Assembly (NCBI RefSeq): GCF_015645445.1
Contig: NZ_JADOGI010000017.1
Location: forward strand, 1-64,000
Length of the DNA stretch: 64,000 bases
Origin: Nonomuraea cypriaca
Lineage (GTDB): Bacteria > Actinomycetota > Actinomycetes > Streptosporangiales > Streptosporangiaceae
Direction of reading: 5' to 3'
Shown one piece after another: positions 16,708-24,888 of the stretch (its first letter is position 1; every line of letters starts with the position of its first letter). The notes beneath the pieces are model-generated. The model searched no databases. It had not been told where the DNA came from and saw only the letters and a program-made list of their open reading frames with translations. A program made the position numbers and the translations under genes.

Positions 16708-17321
16708 CAGCCCTCCCCCTTCCCCGCCGCCTTCACGGCCTCCACGATGTTCGGGTACGCCCCGCAGCGGCAGATGTTGCCGGACATGAACTCCCTGATC
16801 TCGGCGTCGCTCCCGGCGTGTCCTTCGTCGATCAGCGCGACCGCCGACATGATCTGACCGGGCGTGCAGTAGCCGCACTGGAAGCCGTCGCACTCCAGGA
16901 ACGCCTCCTGCACCGGATGCAGCCGATCGCCGTCGGCCAGGCCCTCGATGGTGGTGACCGGCCGGCCGGTCACGGACGCCGCCAGGGTCAGGCAGGACAG
17001 CACCCGCCTGCCGTCCACGTGTACGGTGCACGCGCCGCACTGGCCCCGGTCGCAACCCTTCTTCGTCCCGGTCAGGTCGAGCCGCTCGCGCAGCGCGTCC
17101 AGCAGCGTCACCCCGGCGTCCAGGGTGAGCCTGCGGGTGTGCCCGTTGACGTTCAGCGCGACGTCCAGGGTCGTCGCGCCGACCTGTGCTGGGGCGGTGG
17201 CGGCGGCGGGGCTCGCGCCCTGGCCGGCGGCCACCAGGGCGGCCGCCGAGACGGCCGCGGAGCGTGCCAGGAAACCCCGGCGGGAGACGTCGTCGCGGAT
17301 CTCCTCATCCGACTGGTCCAT
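16707..17321 (-). CDS. paoA: Tat-exported 2Fe-2S subunit of aldehyde oxidoreductase (PaoA/YagT type)
   Basis: ATG at 17321 follows GGAGGAGAGCCG and gives 204 residues. A twin-arginine signal (SRRGFLARSAAVSAAALVAAG) precedes a ferredoxin domain with GCDRGQCGACTVHVDGRRVLSC and an all-helical second 2Fe-2S domain with FQCGYCTPGQIM and GNICRCGAYPNIVEAV. The Tat signal on this small subunit is the hallmark of PaoABC-type enzymes, in which the folded heterotrimer is exported as one complex. The role is oxidation of aldehydes outside the membrane, and the physiological substrate is not known. It leads the operon A-B-C and is preceded by an operator-like repeat at 17356-17373. Confidence 0.93.
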   Translation of the reverse strand: MDQSDEEIRDDVSRRGFLARSAAVSAAALVAAGQGASPAAATAPAQVGATTLDVALNVNGHTRRLTLDAGVTLLDALRERLDLTGTKKGCDRGQCGACTVHVDGRRVLSCLTLAASVTGRPVTTIEGLADGDRLHPVQEAFLECDGFQCGYCTPGQIMSAVALIDEGHAGSDAEIREFMSGNICRCGAYPNIVEAVKAAGKGEG

Positions 17322-17355
17322 CGGCTCTCCTCCATGAGACACTTCAGACCTCTGA

Positions 17356-17394
17356 TGAGACGTCACTGTCTCAGCAAAGGGATGCAAGTGTCAA
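17356..17394 (-). promoter_or_regulatory. Promoter and inverted-repeat operator upstream of the aldehyde oxidoreductase operon
   Basis: TGAGAC (17356-17361) and GTCTCA (17368-17373) form an inverted repeat with a 6-base spacer. A further TGAGAC half-site lies at 17334-17339. On the minus strand TTGACA (17394-17389) stands 15-20 bases upstream as a good -35, so the repeat would overlap -10 and the start point. This is typical of a repressor site. The regulator is not evident; the LacI protein upstream recognises a different-looking palindrome. Confidence 0.5.
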
Positions 17395-17421
17395 CGAGCG
17401 CGCGCCAGGAGGAGAGCCGTC

Positions 17422-18489
17422 CTACGACCGGGGCTGGACGGGCAGGCGGGCGTCGTCCGCCAGGTCCGGCAGGCCGGGCCCGCCGGGGAGAGGGGCGCAC
17501 GAGGCGCGGGTGACCAGGCGAGTGGGCAGGCGCACGTGCCGCTGGGCAGGCTCGCGGCCGGCCAGCATCTCCAGCAGCATCTCCACCGCGAGGCGGCCCA
17601 TGAGCTGAATCGGCTGCTCGACGGTGGTGAGGGCCGGCTCGGTCATCATGCTCTCTGGAACGTTGTCGAAGCCGATGACCGAGAGGTCGCCCGGCACCCG
17701 CAGGCCCATGGCCATGGCGACCTCCATGGTGGAGATGGCCGACACGTCGTTGGCGGCGAAGATCGCGGTGGGCCGCTCGGGCAGGCTGAGCAGGTCGTGG
17801 ACCGCGTTGCGCACGTCGCTCTCGTCGTAGCCGGCGGCCCGGACGAGCTGTGGGTCGACGGGGATGCCGGCGTCGGCCAGCGCGGCGCGGTAGCCCGCCT
17901 CGCGCAGGGGGCCGGACTCCAGGTCGCGCGGCGGCCTGCCGAGGAACCCGATCCGCCGGTGGCCGAGGCCGATGAGGTGGTCAGTGGCGATCCGGCCGCC
18001 CTGCAGGTTGTCGGCGTCGACCGTCGGCACGGTCTCGCGCCCGCTGTGCGGGTCGACGGCGACGACCGGGGAGCCGCTGTCGACGTCGAGGACCGTGGGC
18101 GTGACCATGACCGCGCCGTCGATCAGCGTGCCGGACAGGCGTGACAAATAGCGGCGCTCCCAGCCGAGCCGGCCTGAGCCCTTGCCGCCGCCCGCGTAGA
18201 CCACCAACTCGTAGTCGGTGCCCCTGATCGCGCCTGCGGCGCCCTTGAGCAGCTCGGCGCTGAACGGCTCGATGTCCCAGACGAGGACCCCGATCACGTT
18301 GGTGCGGTGGTTACGCAGACTCCGGGCCACGAGGCTGGACTCGTAGCCCAGCTCTTCGATGACCTCGCGCACCCGGTCGACGGTGGCCGCCGCCACGCCG
18401 TAGCGGTCGTTGAGCACCTTGGAAACCGTCGCCACCGAGACGCCGGCCCGCTCGGCGACATGGCGGATCGTCACGCGGCCACTGTTCAC
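17422..18489 (-). CDS. LacI-family transcriptional repressor of the glycoside uptake operon
   Basis: The 355-residue protein has the LacI headpiece (VTIRHVAERAGVSVATVSKVLN and the hinge SSLVARSLRNHRTNVIGVLV) and a periplasmic-binding-like sensor domain with FAANDVSAISTMEVAMAMGL and VIGFDNVPESMMTEPALTTV. It starts with GTG. It is divergent from the sugar-importer operon, and the intergenic region holds the 14-bp palindrome CGTTATCGATAACG, an ideal LacI-type site. It most likely represses the importer, GH5 and enolase genes until the imported sugar, or a derivative, binds. It lies 100 bases upstream of the Pao operon on the same strand, so read-through to that operon is possible. Confidence 0.93.
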   Translation of the reverse strand: MNSGRVTIRHVAERAGVSVATVSKVLNDRYGVAAATVDRVREVIEELGYESSLVARSLRNHRTNVIGVLVWDIEPFSAELLKGAAGAIRGTDYELVVYAGGGKGSGRLGWERRYLSRLSGTLIDGAVMVTPTVLDVDSGSPVVAVDPHSGRETVPTVDADNLQGGRIATDHLIGLGHRRIGFLGRPPRDLESGPLREAGYRAALADAGIPVDPQLVRAAGYDESDVRNAVHDLLSLPERPTAIFAANDVSAISTMEVAMAMGLRVPGDLSVIGFDNVPESMMTEPALTTVEQPIQLMGRLAVEMLLEMLAGREPAQRHVRLPTRLVTRASCAPLPGGPGLPDLADDARLPVQPRS

Positions 18490-18514
18490 AGCAAGGATCG
18501 TACCTCATGTAAAA

Positions 18515-18535
18515 CGTTATCGATAACGATTGACA
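18515..18535 (+). promoter_or_regulatory. LacI operator and -35 box of the glycoside uptake operon
   Basis: CGTTATCGATAACG at 18515-18528 is a perfect 14-bp palindrome with the central CG pair typical of LacI-family operators. TTGACA at 18530-18535 follows immediately and can serve as the -35 for the importer genes. A repressor on the palindrome would block polymerase, and it also lies 26 bases from the lacI-type start codon, allowing autoregulation. Confidence 0.8.
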
Positions 18536-18608
18536 TGAGCGTGGGCACCCTTGCACGATGTCGGCTAACCGAAGCGAAACCGGCTGTGTGCGGGGCCAGG
18601 CCGGAGAC

Positions 18609-18640
18609 GTGTCCGGACGGTCAGGTGTCCGGACGGTCAG
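18609..18640 (+). repeat. Exact 16-bp tandem duplication in the importer leader
   Basis: GTGTCCGGACGGTCAG occurs twice in direct succession (18609-18624 and 18625-18640). It ends 13 bases before the start of the solute-binding protein gene. TCCGGA within each unit is itself palindromic. It may be a recent slippage event in the 5' untranslated region or a doubled regulator site. Confidence 0.8.
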
Positions 18641-18653
18641 GAAGGTGAAGGAC

Positions 18654-19985
18654 ATGAAGACAGCGGTCGGCTCGCCCAGGGTGCTGCTCGCCATGGGGCT
18701 CGCCGCGCTGATGACCGGCGTCGCCGCGTGCGGGACCTCCGGCCCTCAGCCGGGCGGCGGCACCTCAGGAGGCGACGGCGGTGGCCCCTCGGCGTGGATC
18801 ATCAGTGGCGTCACCGAGAAGGCGTTCCAGAGCTCCTTCGACTCGTGGAACGCGGCGCATCCACAGCAGAAGTTCGCCATCCAGAAGTTCGCCAACGACC
18901 CCTACAAGCAGAAGATCAGGACCGCCGTCGGAGCGCGGCAGGCGCCCACGCTGATCTACGGCTGGGGCGGCGGCGTGCTCAAGTCGTACGTGGAGGCCGG
19001 TTCTGTCGAGGACCTCAGCGACCTCGCCGCGGACCCGGCGGTCAAGGAACGCTTCCTCCCCGCGATCGCCGCGGCAGGCACGGTGGACGGCAAGACCTAC
19101 GCGGTGCCGAACAACGGCGTGAAGCCCGTGGTGATCTACTACAACAAGGACATGTTCGCCAAGATCGGCGCGCAGCCCCCGAAGACGTGGGGCGAGCTGA
19201 TGGCGCTGGTGCCGCGGTTCAAGTCGGCGGGCGTCGCGCCGTTCACCGTCAGCGGGCAGGCCAAGTGGCCGCTGCTGCCGTGGCTGGCGTACCTGATCGA
19301 CCGCATCGGCGGCCCCAGGGTCATGAACGACGTGATCGCCGGCAAGAAGGACGCCTGGTCGGACCCGGCGGTGACGCAGGCCAACCAGAAGATCCAGCAG
19401 TTGGTCAAGGCCGGCGGATTCGTCAACGGCTTCTCCTCGATCTCCACCGACAGCGGCGCCGACGTGGCGCTGATGTACACCGGTAAGGCCGCGATGACGC
19501 TCGGGCTGCCGGCGACGTACCAGACGATCAAGACGGCCGACCCCGAGTTCATCAGCGGCGGCAAGCTGGGCTACTTCCCGTTCCCGGCCGTCGAGGGGGG
19601 CAAGGGCGACCCCGCCGACGTGGTGGGCAACCCGACCAACTTCTGGTCGATCTCGTCGGCGGCGACCCCGGCGCAGAAGCAGGCGGCCCGCGACTACATC
19701 AAGAGCGACCTTCTGAACGAGAAGTACGCCGCCGAACTGCTGGCGGCGGGCAACGTGCCGCCCGTGTCCGGCATGGAGGACGCCATCGCCAAGTCGGAAG
19801 ACCCGGCGTACTTCTCGATGATCTACGACGTGGCGGCGAAGGCGCCGAACTTCCAGCTCTCCCTGGACCAGGCGCTCGCCCCCGAACAAGCCGACAAGCT
19901 GCTGACCGGGCTGCAGCAGATCTTCCTCGAACAGATCACCCCGGAGCAGTTCGCCGCCTCCATGAACGCCACGATCCGCGGCTGA
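18654..19985 (+). CDS. Sugar ABC transporter substrate-binding lipoprotein (CUT1 type)
   Basis: With ATG at 18654 the 443-residue product starts MKTAVGSPRVLLAMGLAAL and has a lipobox ending in GVAAC, so it is lipid-anchored outside the membrane. The body is an extracellular solute-binding protein family 1: IIYGWGGG-like hinge, GKTYAVPNNGVKPVVIYYNKDMF, PKTWGELMALVPRFKSAGV, and the C-terminal QIFLEQITPEQFA. It binds an oligosaccharide or glycoside and delivers it to the two permeases downstream. No ATPase gene is present; CUT1 systems commonly borrow a shared MsiK-type ATPase encoded elsewhere. It is the first gene of the operon behind the LacI operator. Confidence 0.92.
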   Translation: MKTAVGSPRVLLAMGLAALMTGVAACGTSGPQPGGGTSGGDGGGPSAWIISGVTEKAFQSSFDSWNAAHPQQKFAIQKFANDPYKQKIRTAVGARQAPTLIYGWGGGVLKSYVEAGSVEDLSDLAADPAVKERFLPAIAAAGTVDGKTYAVPNNGVKPVVIYYNKDMFAKIGAQPPKTWGELMALVPRFKSAGVAPFTVSGQAKWPLLPWLAYLIDRIGGPRVMNDVIAGKKDAWSDPAVTQANQKIQQLVKAGGFVNGFSSISTDSGADVALMYTGKAAMTLGLPATYQTIKTADPEFISGGKLGYFPFPAVEGGKGDPADVVGNPTNFWSISSAATPAQKQAARDYIKSDLLNEKYAAELLAAGNVPPVSGMEDAIAKSEDPAYFSMIYDVAAKAPNFQLSLDQALAPEQADKLLTGLQQIFLEQITPEQFAASMNATIRG

Positions 19986-19997
19986 GGCGGGTACGAC

Positions 19998-20879
19998 GTG
20001 TCTGTTTCGCATACCAGTACCCGCAGCGGGATGCTCGCCCTGCCGGCGCTCGTGATGTTCGTGATTTTCGCCGTGGTCCCGCTGGCGGGGGCCGTGGTCC
20101 TGAGCCTGACGCACTGGGACGGCCTCGGCCCCATCACCTGGGAAGGGCTGGGCAACTGGACCAGGGTGCTGAGCGACCCGGTGACAGGGAACGCGCTCAT
20201 CCTGACGGTCAAGATCATGGTGGTCTCGTGGCTGGTGCAGACGCCGATCAGCCTGCTGCTTGGCGTGTTCACGGCCGGGACGCAGCGCTACCGGGCCGTG
20301 CTCGCCGTGCTCTACTTCATCCCGTTGCTGCTGTCCTCGGCCGCGGTGGCCATCGCGTTCAAGGCCGTACTCGACCCGAACTTCGGGCTGGGCGGGGTGC
20401 CGGGCCTCGGCTTCATGAGCCAGGACTGGCTGGGCGATCCGGACCTGGTGCTCTACATCGTGATCTTCGTGATCGCGTGGCAGTTCGTCCCCTTCCACAC
20501 CCTGCTCTACCAGGCCGCCGTACGGCAGATCCCCGGCTCGCTCTACGAGGCCGCCGACATCGACGGAGCCGGGCGGGTGAAGCAGTTCCGCTACATCACG
20601 CTGCCGCAGCTCCGCAACACCATCGTCACGTCGTCGACGCTGATGGTCACCGGTTCGCTGACCTACTTCGACGTGGTCTTCGTGCTCACCGCGGGCGGTC
20701 CTGGGAACTCGACGAGGCTGCTCCCGCTCCACATGTACCTCACCGGCTTCACGGCCAACGACATGGGGAGCGCCAGCGTGCTCGCCGTGATCCTGGTCGT
20801 GGTCGGGCTGGCGCTGGCCTTCACGATGACCAAGTACACCGGCTTCGCCCGCATGCGCAGTGAACAGGAAGGTCTCTGA
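19998..20879 (+). CDS. Sugar ABC transporter permease (MalF-like)
   Basis: The 293-residue protein has six predicted helices and the cytoplasmic EAA loop EAADIDGAGRVKQFRYITLP, which docks the ATPase. The GTG start lies 12 bases after the binding-protein stop. Its TGA overlaps the ATG of the second permease by one base. It forms the channel with that permease for uptake of the substrate captured by the lipoprotein at 18654. Confidence 0.92.
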   Translation: MSVSHTSTRSGMLALPALVMFVIFAVVPLAGAVVLSLTHWDGLGPITWEGLGNWTRVLSDPVTGNALILTVKIMVVSWLVQTPISLLLGVFTAGTQRYRAVLAVLYFIPLLLSSAAVAIAFKAVLDPNFGLGGVPGLGFMSQDWLGDPDLVLYIVIFVIAWQFVPFHTLLYQAAVRQIPGSLYEAADIDGAGRVKQFRYITLPQLRNTIVTSSTLMVTGSLTYFDVVFVLTAGGPGNSTRLLPLHMYLTGFTANDMGSASVLAVILVVVGLALAFTMTKYTGFARMRSEQEGL

Positions 20880-21763
20880 TGGCCGCCCCGACCACGATCG
20901 CCACCTCCGGCCACCGCTCCCGGGCCTCGGCCCCCGGCAGGCGGGTGCGCAGGCTGCCCAACATCGGCGCCGGCATCGGCGGGTTCGTCTGGCTGGCCGT
21001 CATCATCGTGCCCATCTACTACGTGGTGATCTCCAGCCTGCGCGGCCAGGCCGGGTTCTTCTCCGGCAACCCGCTGGCGATCCCCGACCACGTGTCGCTC
21101 GACAAGTACGCGCTCGTGCTGCAGAGCGGCTTCGGCCGATACTTCCTCAACAGCGTCGTCATCACGGTGGCCTCGGTGGTGGTGACGGTCGCGCTGTCGC
21201 TGATGGCGGCGTACGCGGTGGTGCGCGGGGAGGGCCGGATCGCCCGCATGAGCTTCTCGGCCTTCCTGCTCGGCCTGGCGATCCCCGTGCACGCCACGAT
21301 CATCCCGCTCTACTACATGATCACGCGGCTCCACCTGTACGACAGCCTGCTCGCGCTGATCCTGCCGTCCATCGGGTTCGCGATACCGATCACCGTGCTG
21401 ATCCTGGCGAACTTCATCCGCGACATCCCCAAGGAGCTGTTCGAGTCCATGCGGATGGACGGGGCCACCGACTGGGTCATGCTGTGGCGTCTGGTGCTGC
21501 CGCTCGCCCGGCCCGCCCTCGTCACGGTGGGCATCTACGACGCGCTGCACGTCTGGAACGGCTTCCTGTTCCCCCTCATCCTCACCCAGAGCGCCGACCT
21601 GCGCGTGCTGCCGATGGCGCTGTGGGCGTTCCAGGGTGAGTTCACGGTGGACGTCCCCGCGGTGCTGGCCGCCGTCGTGCTGTCCACCCTGCCCATGCTG
21701 GTGGCGTACGTGCTCGGACGCCGCCACCTCGTACGCGGCCTGACGGCCGGATTCAGCAAATGA
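20879..21763 (+). CDS. Sugar ABC transporter permease (MalG-like)
   Basis: This 294-residue partner permease has a cytoplasmic N-terminal extension (GHRSRASAPGRRVRRL), six helices and the EAA-type loop ELFESMRMDGATDWVMLWRLV. It ends YVLGRRHLVRGLTAGFSK, as MalG-type permeases usually do. It is translationally coupled to the upstream permease. An in-frame ATG for the next gene overlaps its stop codon. Confidence 0.92.
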   Translation: MAAPTTIATSGHRSRASAPGRRVRRLPNIGAGIGGFVWLAVIIVPIYYVVISSLRGQAGFFSGNPLAIPDHVSLDKYALVLQSGFGRYFLNSVVITVASVVVTVALSLMAAYAVVRGEGRIARMSFSAFLLGLAIPVHATIIPLYYMITRLHLYDSLLALILPSIGFAIPITVLILANFIRDIPKELFESMRMDGATDWVMLWRLVLPLARPALVTVGIYDALHVWNGFLFPLILTQSADLRVLPMALWAFQGEFTVDVPAVLAAVVLSTLPMLVAYVLGRRHLVRGLTAGFSK

Positions 21764-21792
21764 CCCCCATCTCAAGGAGCTGTCGCACCACC

Positions 21793-23190
21793 ATGCACGA
21801 CGAGTCCGTAAGGCTGCACATCAACGGCGACCGATTGGTGACCGCGTCGGGCGAGGCGGTTCGCCTGCGCGGCGTCGGGCTCGGCGGCTGGATGAACATG
21901 GAGAACTTCATCACGGGCTACCCCTCGACCGAGGAGCTGCAGCGTGCCGCGCTGCGCCGGGTGCTCGGCCAGGACGTCTACGACGCCTTCTTCGAGCGTT
22001 TCCTCGACGTGTTCTTCGCCGACGACGACGCGAGCTTCCTCGCCGGCCTCGGCATGAACTCCGTCCGGGTGCCCTTCAACTACCGGCACTTCGAGGACGA
22101 CGACCGGCCGATGGAGCTCAAGGAGGAGGGCTTCCTGCTGCTCGACCGGGTGATCGAGACGTGCGCGCGCAACGGCCTCTACACCGTGCTCGACCTGCAC
22201 GCCGCGCCCGGCTACCACAACCAGCGCTGGCACAGCGACAACCCCACGCACCGGTCGCTGTTCTGGACCCACCGGCACTTCCAGGACCGGGTCGTCCACC
22301 TGTGGGAGGCGCTCGCCGACCGGTACAAGGACAACCCGTGGGTGGCCGGCTACAACCCGCTCAACGAGCCCGCCGACCCGTCCGGCGACCGGATCGGCCC
22401 GTTCTACGAGCGGCTGCACGCGGCCATCAGGGCCGTCGACCCCGCGCACGTCATCTTCCTGGACGGCAACCGGCACGCCACCGACTTCGAGCAGTTCGAG
22501 GACCCGCTGCCCGGCACGGTCTACACCGTGCACGACTACGCCCTGGCCGGCTTCGCCGACAGCGGCGACTACCCGGGGATCTCACGCGGTCAGCACGTCG
22601 ACCGAGCCTACCTGGAGAGCAGGTTCCTCGAGCGGTCGGCGTACATGCGCCGCACCGGCACACCCGTCTGGGTCGGCGAGTTCGGGCCCGTCTACAGCAC
22701 GCCGTACGGCGGCGATCCCGCGTACGACGCCGCCCGGTACCGCGTACTCGCCGACCAGCTCGGCATCTACGACGAGCACTCCGCCGGCTGGAGCCTGTGG
22801 ACGTACAAGGACATAGGGCTGCAGGGCGTGGCCCACGCCGCCGCCGACTCGCCCTACGTGCGCAGGATCGCCCCTGTCCTGGAGAAGAAGGCACGGCTGG
22901 GGGTGGACGTGTGGGGCGGCGTCGACACCGGTGTGCGGCACCTCCTGGAGCCGATCGAGAACGCCGTGGCCGAGGAGTATCCGCGCTTCGACCCGCCGCC
23001 GTTCGGCCAGCGGCAGTGGATCCACGTGCTGGTGCGCCACATCCTGCTCGCCGAGCCGATGGTGGACGAGTTCGCCGAGCGCTTCGCAGGGATCGACGCC
23101 GAGCAGGCCCGCGAGCTGGCGGACTCCTTCAGGTTCGACCGGTGTGACGTACGAACCGATCTGGTCGACGCGTTGAGGAAGCACCTGTGA
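21793..23190 (+). CDS. Glycoside hydrolase family 5 enzyme
   Basis: The 465-residue protein lacks a signal peptide, so it acts on imported sugars in the cytoplasm. GVGLGGWMNMENFI and NSVRVPFNYRHFED are typical of the exo-beta-glucanase/glucosidase branch of GH5. The acid/base Glu is in YNPLNEPAD (about 192) and the nucleophile Glu in VWVGEFGPVYS (about 296). HDYALAGF supplies the conserved His. The C-terminal 130 residues extend beyond the catalytic barrel and are not recognised. ATG 21793 gives the better N-terminus although AAGGAG is 13 bases away. ATG 21760, overlapping the permease stop, is possible. A beta-glucoside or similar substrate is inferred from the family. Confidence 0.88.
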   Translation: MHDESVRLHINGDRLVTASGEAVRLRGVGLGGWMNMENFITGYPSTEELQRAALRRVLGQDVYDAFFERFLDVFFADDDASFLAGLGMNSVRVPFNYRHFEDDDRPMELKEEGFLLLDRVIETCARNGLYTVLDLHAAPGYHNQRWHSDNPTHRSLFWTHRHFQDRVVHLWEALADRYKDNPWVAGYNPLNEPADPSGDRIGPFYERLHAAIRAVDPAHVIFLDGNRHATDFEQFEDPLPGTVYTVHDYALAGFADSGDYPGISRGQHVDRAYLESRFLERSAYMRRTGTPVWVGEFGPVYSTPYGGDPAYDAARYRVLADQLGIYDEHSAGWSLWTYKDIGLQGVAHAAADSPYVRRIAPVLEKKARLGVDVWGGVDTGVRHLLEPIENAVAEEYPRFDPPPFGQRQWIHVLVRHILLAEPMVDEFAERFAGIDAEQARELADSFRFDRCDVRTDLVDALRKHL

Positions 23191-24278
23191 AGATCACCGA
23201 GATCGAGACCCTGACCCGGGGGCCGCTCGCCGTCGTCCGGGTGCGTACCGACGACGGCGCGGAGGGCATCGGGCAGGCCGCGCCCTACGAGGCGGACACC
23301 ACGGTCCGCGTGTTGCACACGATGGTGGCGCCGATGTTCCTCGGCCGCGACCCGTGGGACGCCGAGGCACTGGTCGACGAGTGCCTGAGGACGCACTACA
23401 AGTTGGCGAGCAGCTTCCTGCACCGCGCCGTCGCCGGGGTGGAGACGGCACTGTGGGACGTCATGGGCAAGGCCGCGGGGCGGCCCGTGTGCCAGTTGCT
23501 CGGCGGGCGCGCCAGGGCCACCGTGCCGATGTACGCCTCCAGCATGTCCCGCACCATCAGCCCCGAGGACGAGGCCGAGCGGCTGGGCGGCCTCATCGCC
23601 GAGCAGGGCTTCCGCGCGGTGAAGATCAGGGTCGGGGAGGCCATGGGCCGCGACGGCGACGCCGCGCCCGGCCGTACCGAGCGCATCATCGGGCACCTGC
23701 GGGAGGTCCTCGGCCCGGACGCCGACCTGTCGGCCGACGCCAACGGCGGCTTCTCGGTGCCCCGGGCGATCCGGGTCGGCCGGATGCTGGAGGAGCACGG
23801 CTACTTCCACTTCGAGGAGCCCTGCCCCTTCCCCGACCTCGAGGCCACCGCCCAGGTCGCGGCGGCCCTGGACATCGCCGTCTCAGGCGGCGAGCAGGAC
23901 TTCTCGCTCCCGCAGTTCAACCGCATGATCGCCACCCGCTCCGTGGACATCGTGCAGCCGGACATCGGCTACATCGGGGGCGTCTCACGGGCCCGCAAGG
24001 TGGCCGTACTCGCCGAGGCCGCCGGCATCCCGTGCACTCCGCACTGCGCGAACGACTCACTGCTGCGCGTGTTCAGCCTGCACCTCGCCGCGGCGATGCC
24101 CTCCTGCATCCACCCCCAGGAGTGGAGCATCGAGACCACCCCGTGGACCCAGGACGTCTACGGCCCGATGCCCCAGGTGACCGACGGCGCCGTACCGGTC
24201 CCCACCGCCCCGGGCTGGGGTATCGAACTCCTCCCGTCCTTCGTCCACGCCTCCGACCACGCCCTGTCACGGCTGTAG
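23187..24278 (+). CDS. Mandelate racemase/enolase-superfamily enzyme (probable sugar-acid dehydratase)
   Basis: The 363-residue protein has the enolase-superfamily layout: N-terminal capping domain (MKITEIETLTRGPLAVVRV), then a barrel with KIRV (catalytic Lys about 146, Arg about 148), metal ligands in SADANGG (Asp about 184), FHFEEP (Glu about 210) and SGGEQD (Glu about 236), and the catalytic His in CTPHCAN (about 286). Such enzymes abstract a proton next to a carboxylate; most near sugar transporters dehydrate aldonic or aldaric acids. Its GTG overlaps the GH5 stop by four bases. Together they suggest that the imported glycoside yields, after hydrolysis and oxidation, an acid sugar. No dehydrogenase is encoded in the operon. 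Confidence 0.88.
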   Translation: MKITEIETLTRGPLAVVRVRTDDGAEGIGQAAPYEADTTVRVLHTMVAPMFLGRDPWDAEALVDECLRTHYKLASSFLHRAVAGVETALWDVMGKAAGRPVCQLLGGRARATVPMYASSMSRTISPEDEAERLGGLIAEQGFRAVKIRVGEAMGRDGDAAPGRTERIIGHLREVLGPDADLSADANGGFSVPRAIRVGRMLEEHGYFHFEEPCPFPDLEATAQVAAALDIAVSGGEQDFSLPQFNRMIATRSVDIVQPDIGYIGGVSRARKVAVLAEAAGIPCTPHCANDSLLRVFSLHLAAAMPSCIHPQEWSIETTPWTQDVYGPMPQVTDGAVPVPTAPGWGIELLPSFVHASDHALSRL

Positions 24279-24310
24279 CCCCCTCTGAGGCGGAGGTAAC
24301 ATCGGCCGGG

Positions 24311-24874
24311 ATGGTCAAGAACTCAACGCTCCGGGCCCATGTCGAGGCCGGGATCCTGCGCGTCGCGGCGACCGTGCTCGCCGAGCGTGGCGACAAGGCG
24401 AGCATGGCCGACATCGCGACGGCCGCCGGCGTCGCCCGCGCCACCCTCTACCGCTACTTCCCGAGCCGCGACGCCCTGGTCAAGGCGCTGACCGAGGCCG
24501 CGCTCGCCGACCTGCACGACCGGATCACCGATGCCAGGCTCGACGAGGTGGCCCCGGACGAGGCGATCGCGCGGCTGACCCGCGCCGTGGTGGCGGCGAC
24601 CCACGAATACCGCGCGCTGGCGCTGTTCGGCGAGGAGCACGGCGCGGAGGAGTTGAAGGAGCGGCTGCTCGGGCCGCTGCGCGACCAGATCGAGCGCGGC
24701 GTGCGCGAGGGCCGCTTCCGCGCCGACATCCCGCCGGACGTGCTGTTCGCGCTCTACCGTGGGATCGTCGAAGGCGGCGTGTCCCAGGTCATGTCCGGCC
24801 GCCTGGGAGCCGAGCAGGCCAGCGCCGCGATCACCACGGTCTTCCTCAACGGCACGCTGACCGAAGCCACCTGA
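24311..24874 (+). CDS. TetR-family transcriptional regulator
   Basis: The 187-residue protein has the TetR DNA-binding domain at residues 10-56, with MADIATAAGVARATLYRYFPSRDALV, and a helical C-terminal domain ending ASAAITTVFLNGTLTEAT. It lies 32 bases downstream of the enolase-superfamily gene on the same strand, so it may belong to that operon or have its own start signal in the short gap. The target is unknown. It converges on the CapA-like gene. Confidence 0.87.
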   Translation: MVKNSTLRAHVEAGILRVAATVLAERGDKASMADIATAAGVARATLYRYFPSRDALVKALTEAALADLHDRITDARLDEVAPDEAIARLTRAVVAATHEYRALALFGEEHGAEELKERLLGPLRDQIERGVREGRFRADIPPDVLFALYRGIVEGGVSQVMSGRLGAEQASAAITTVFLNGTLTEAT

Positions 24875-24888
24875 CCCCGGGATCCCCA

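Noticed and set aside
18765..20732. Minus-strand open frame of 655 codons opposite the sugar importer genes
   Set aside because: It is rich in His, Arg, Gly and Asp with no motif, and lies opposite a well-supported lipoprotein and permease.
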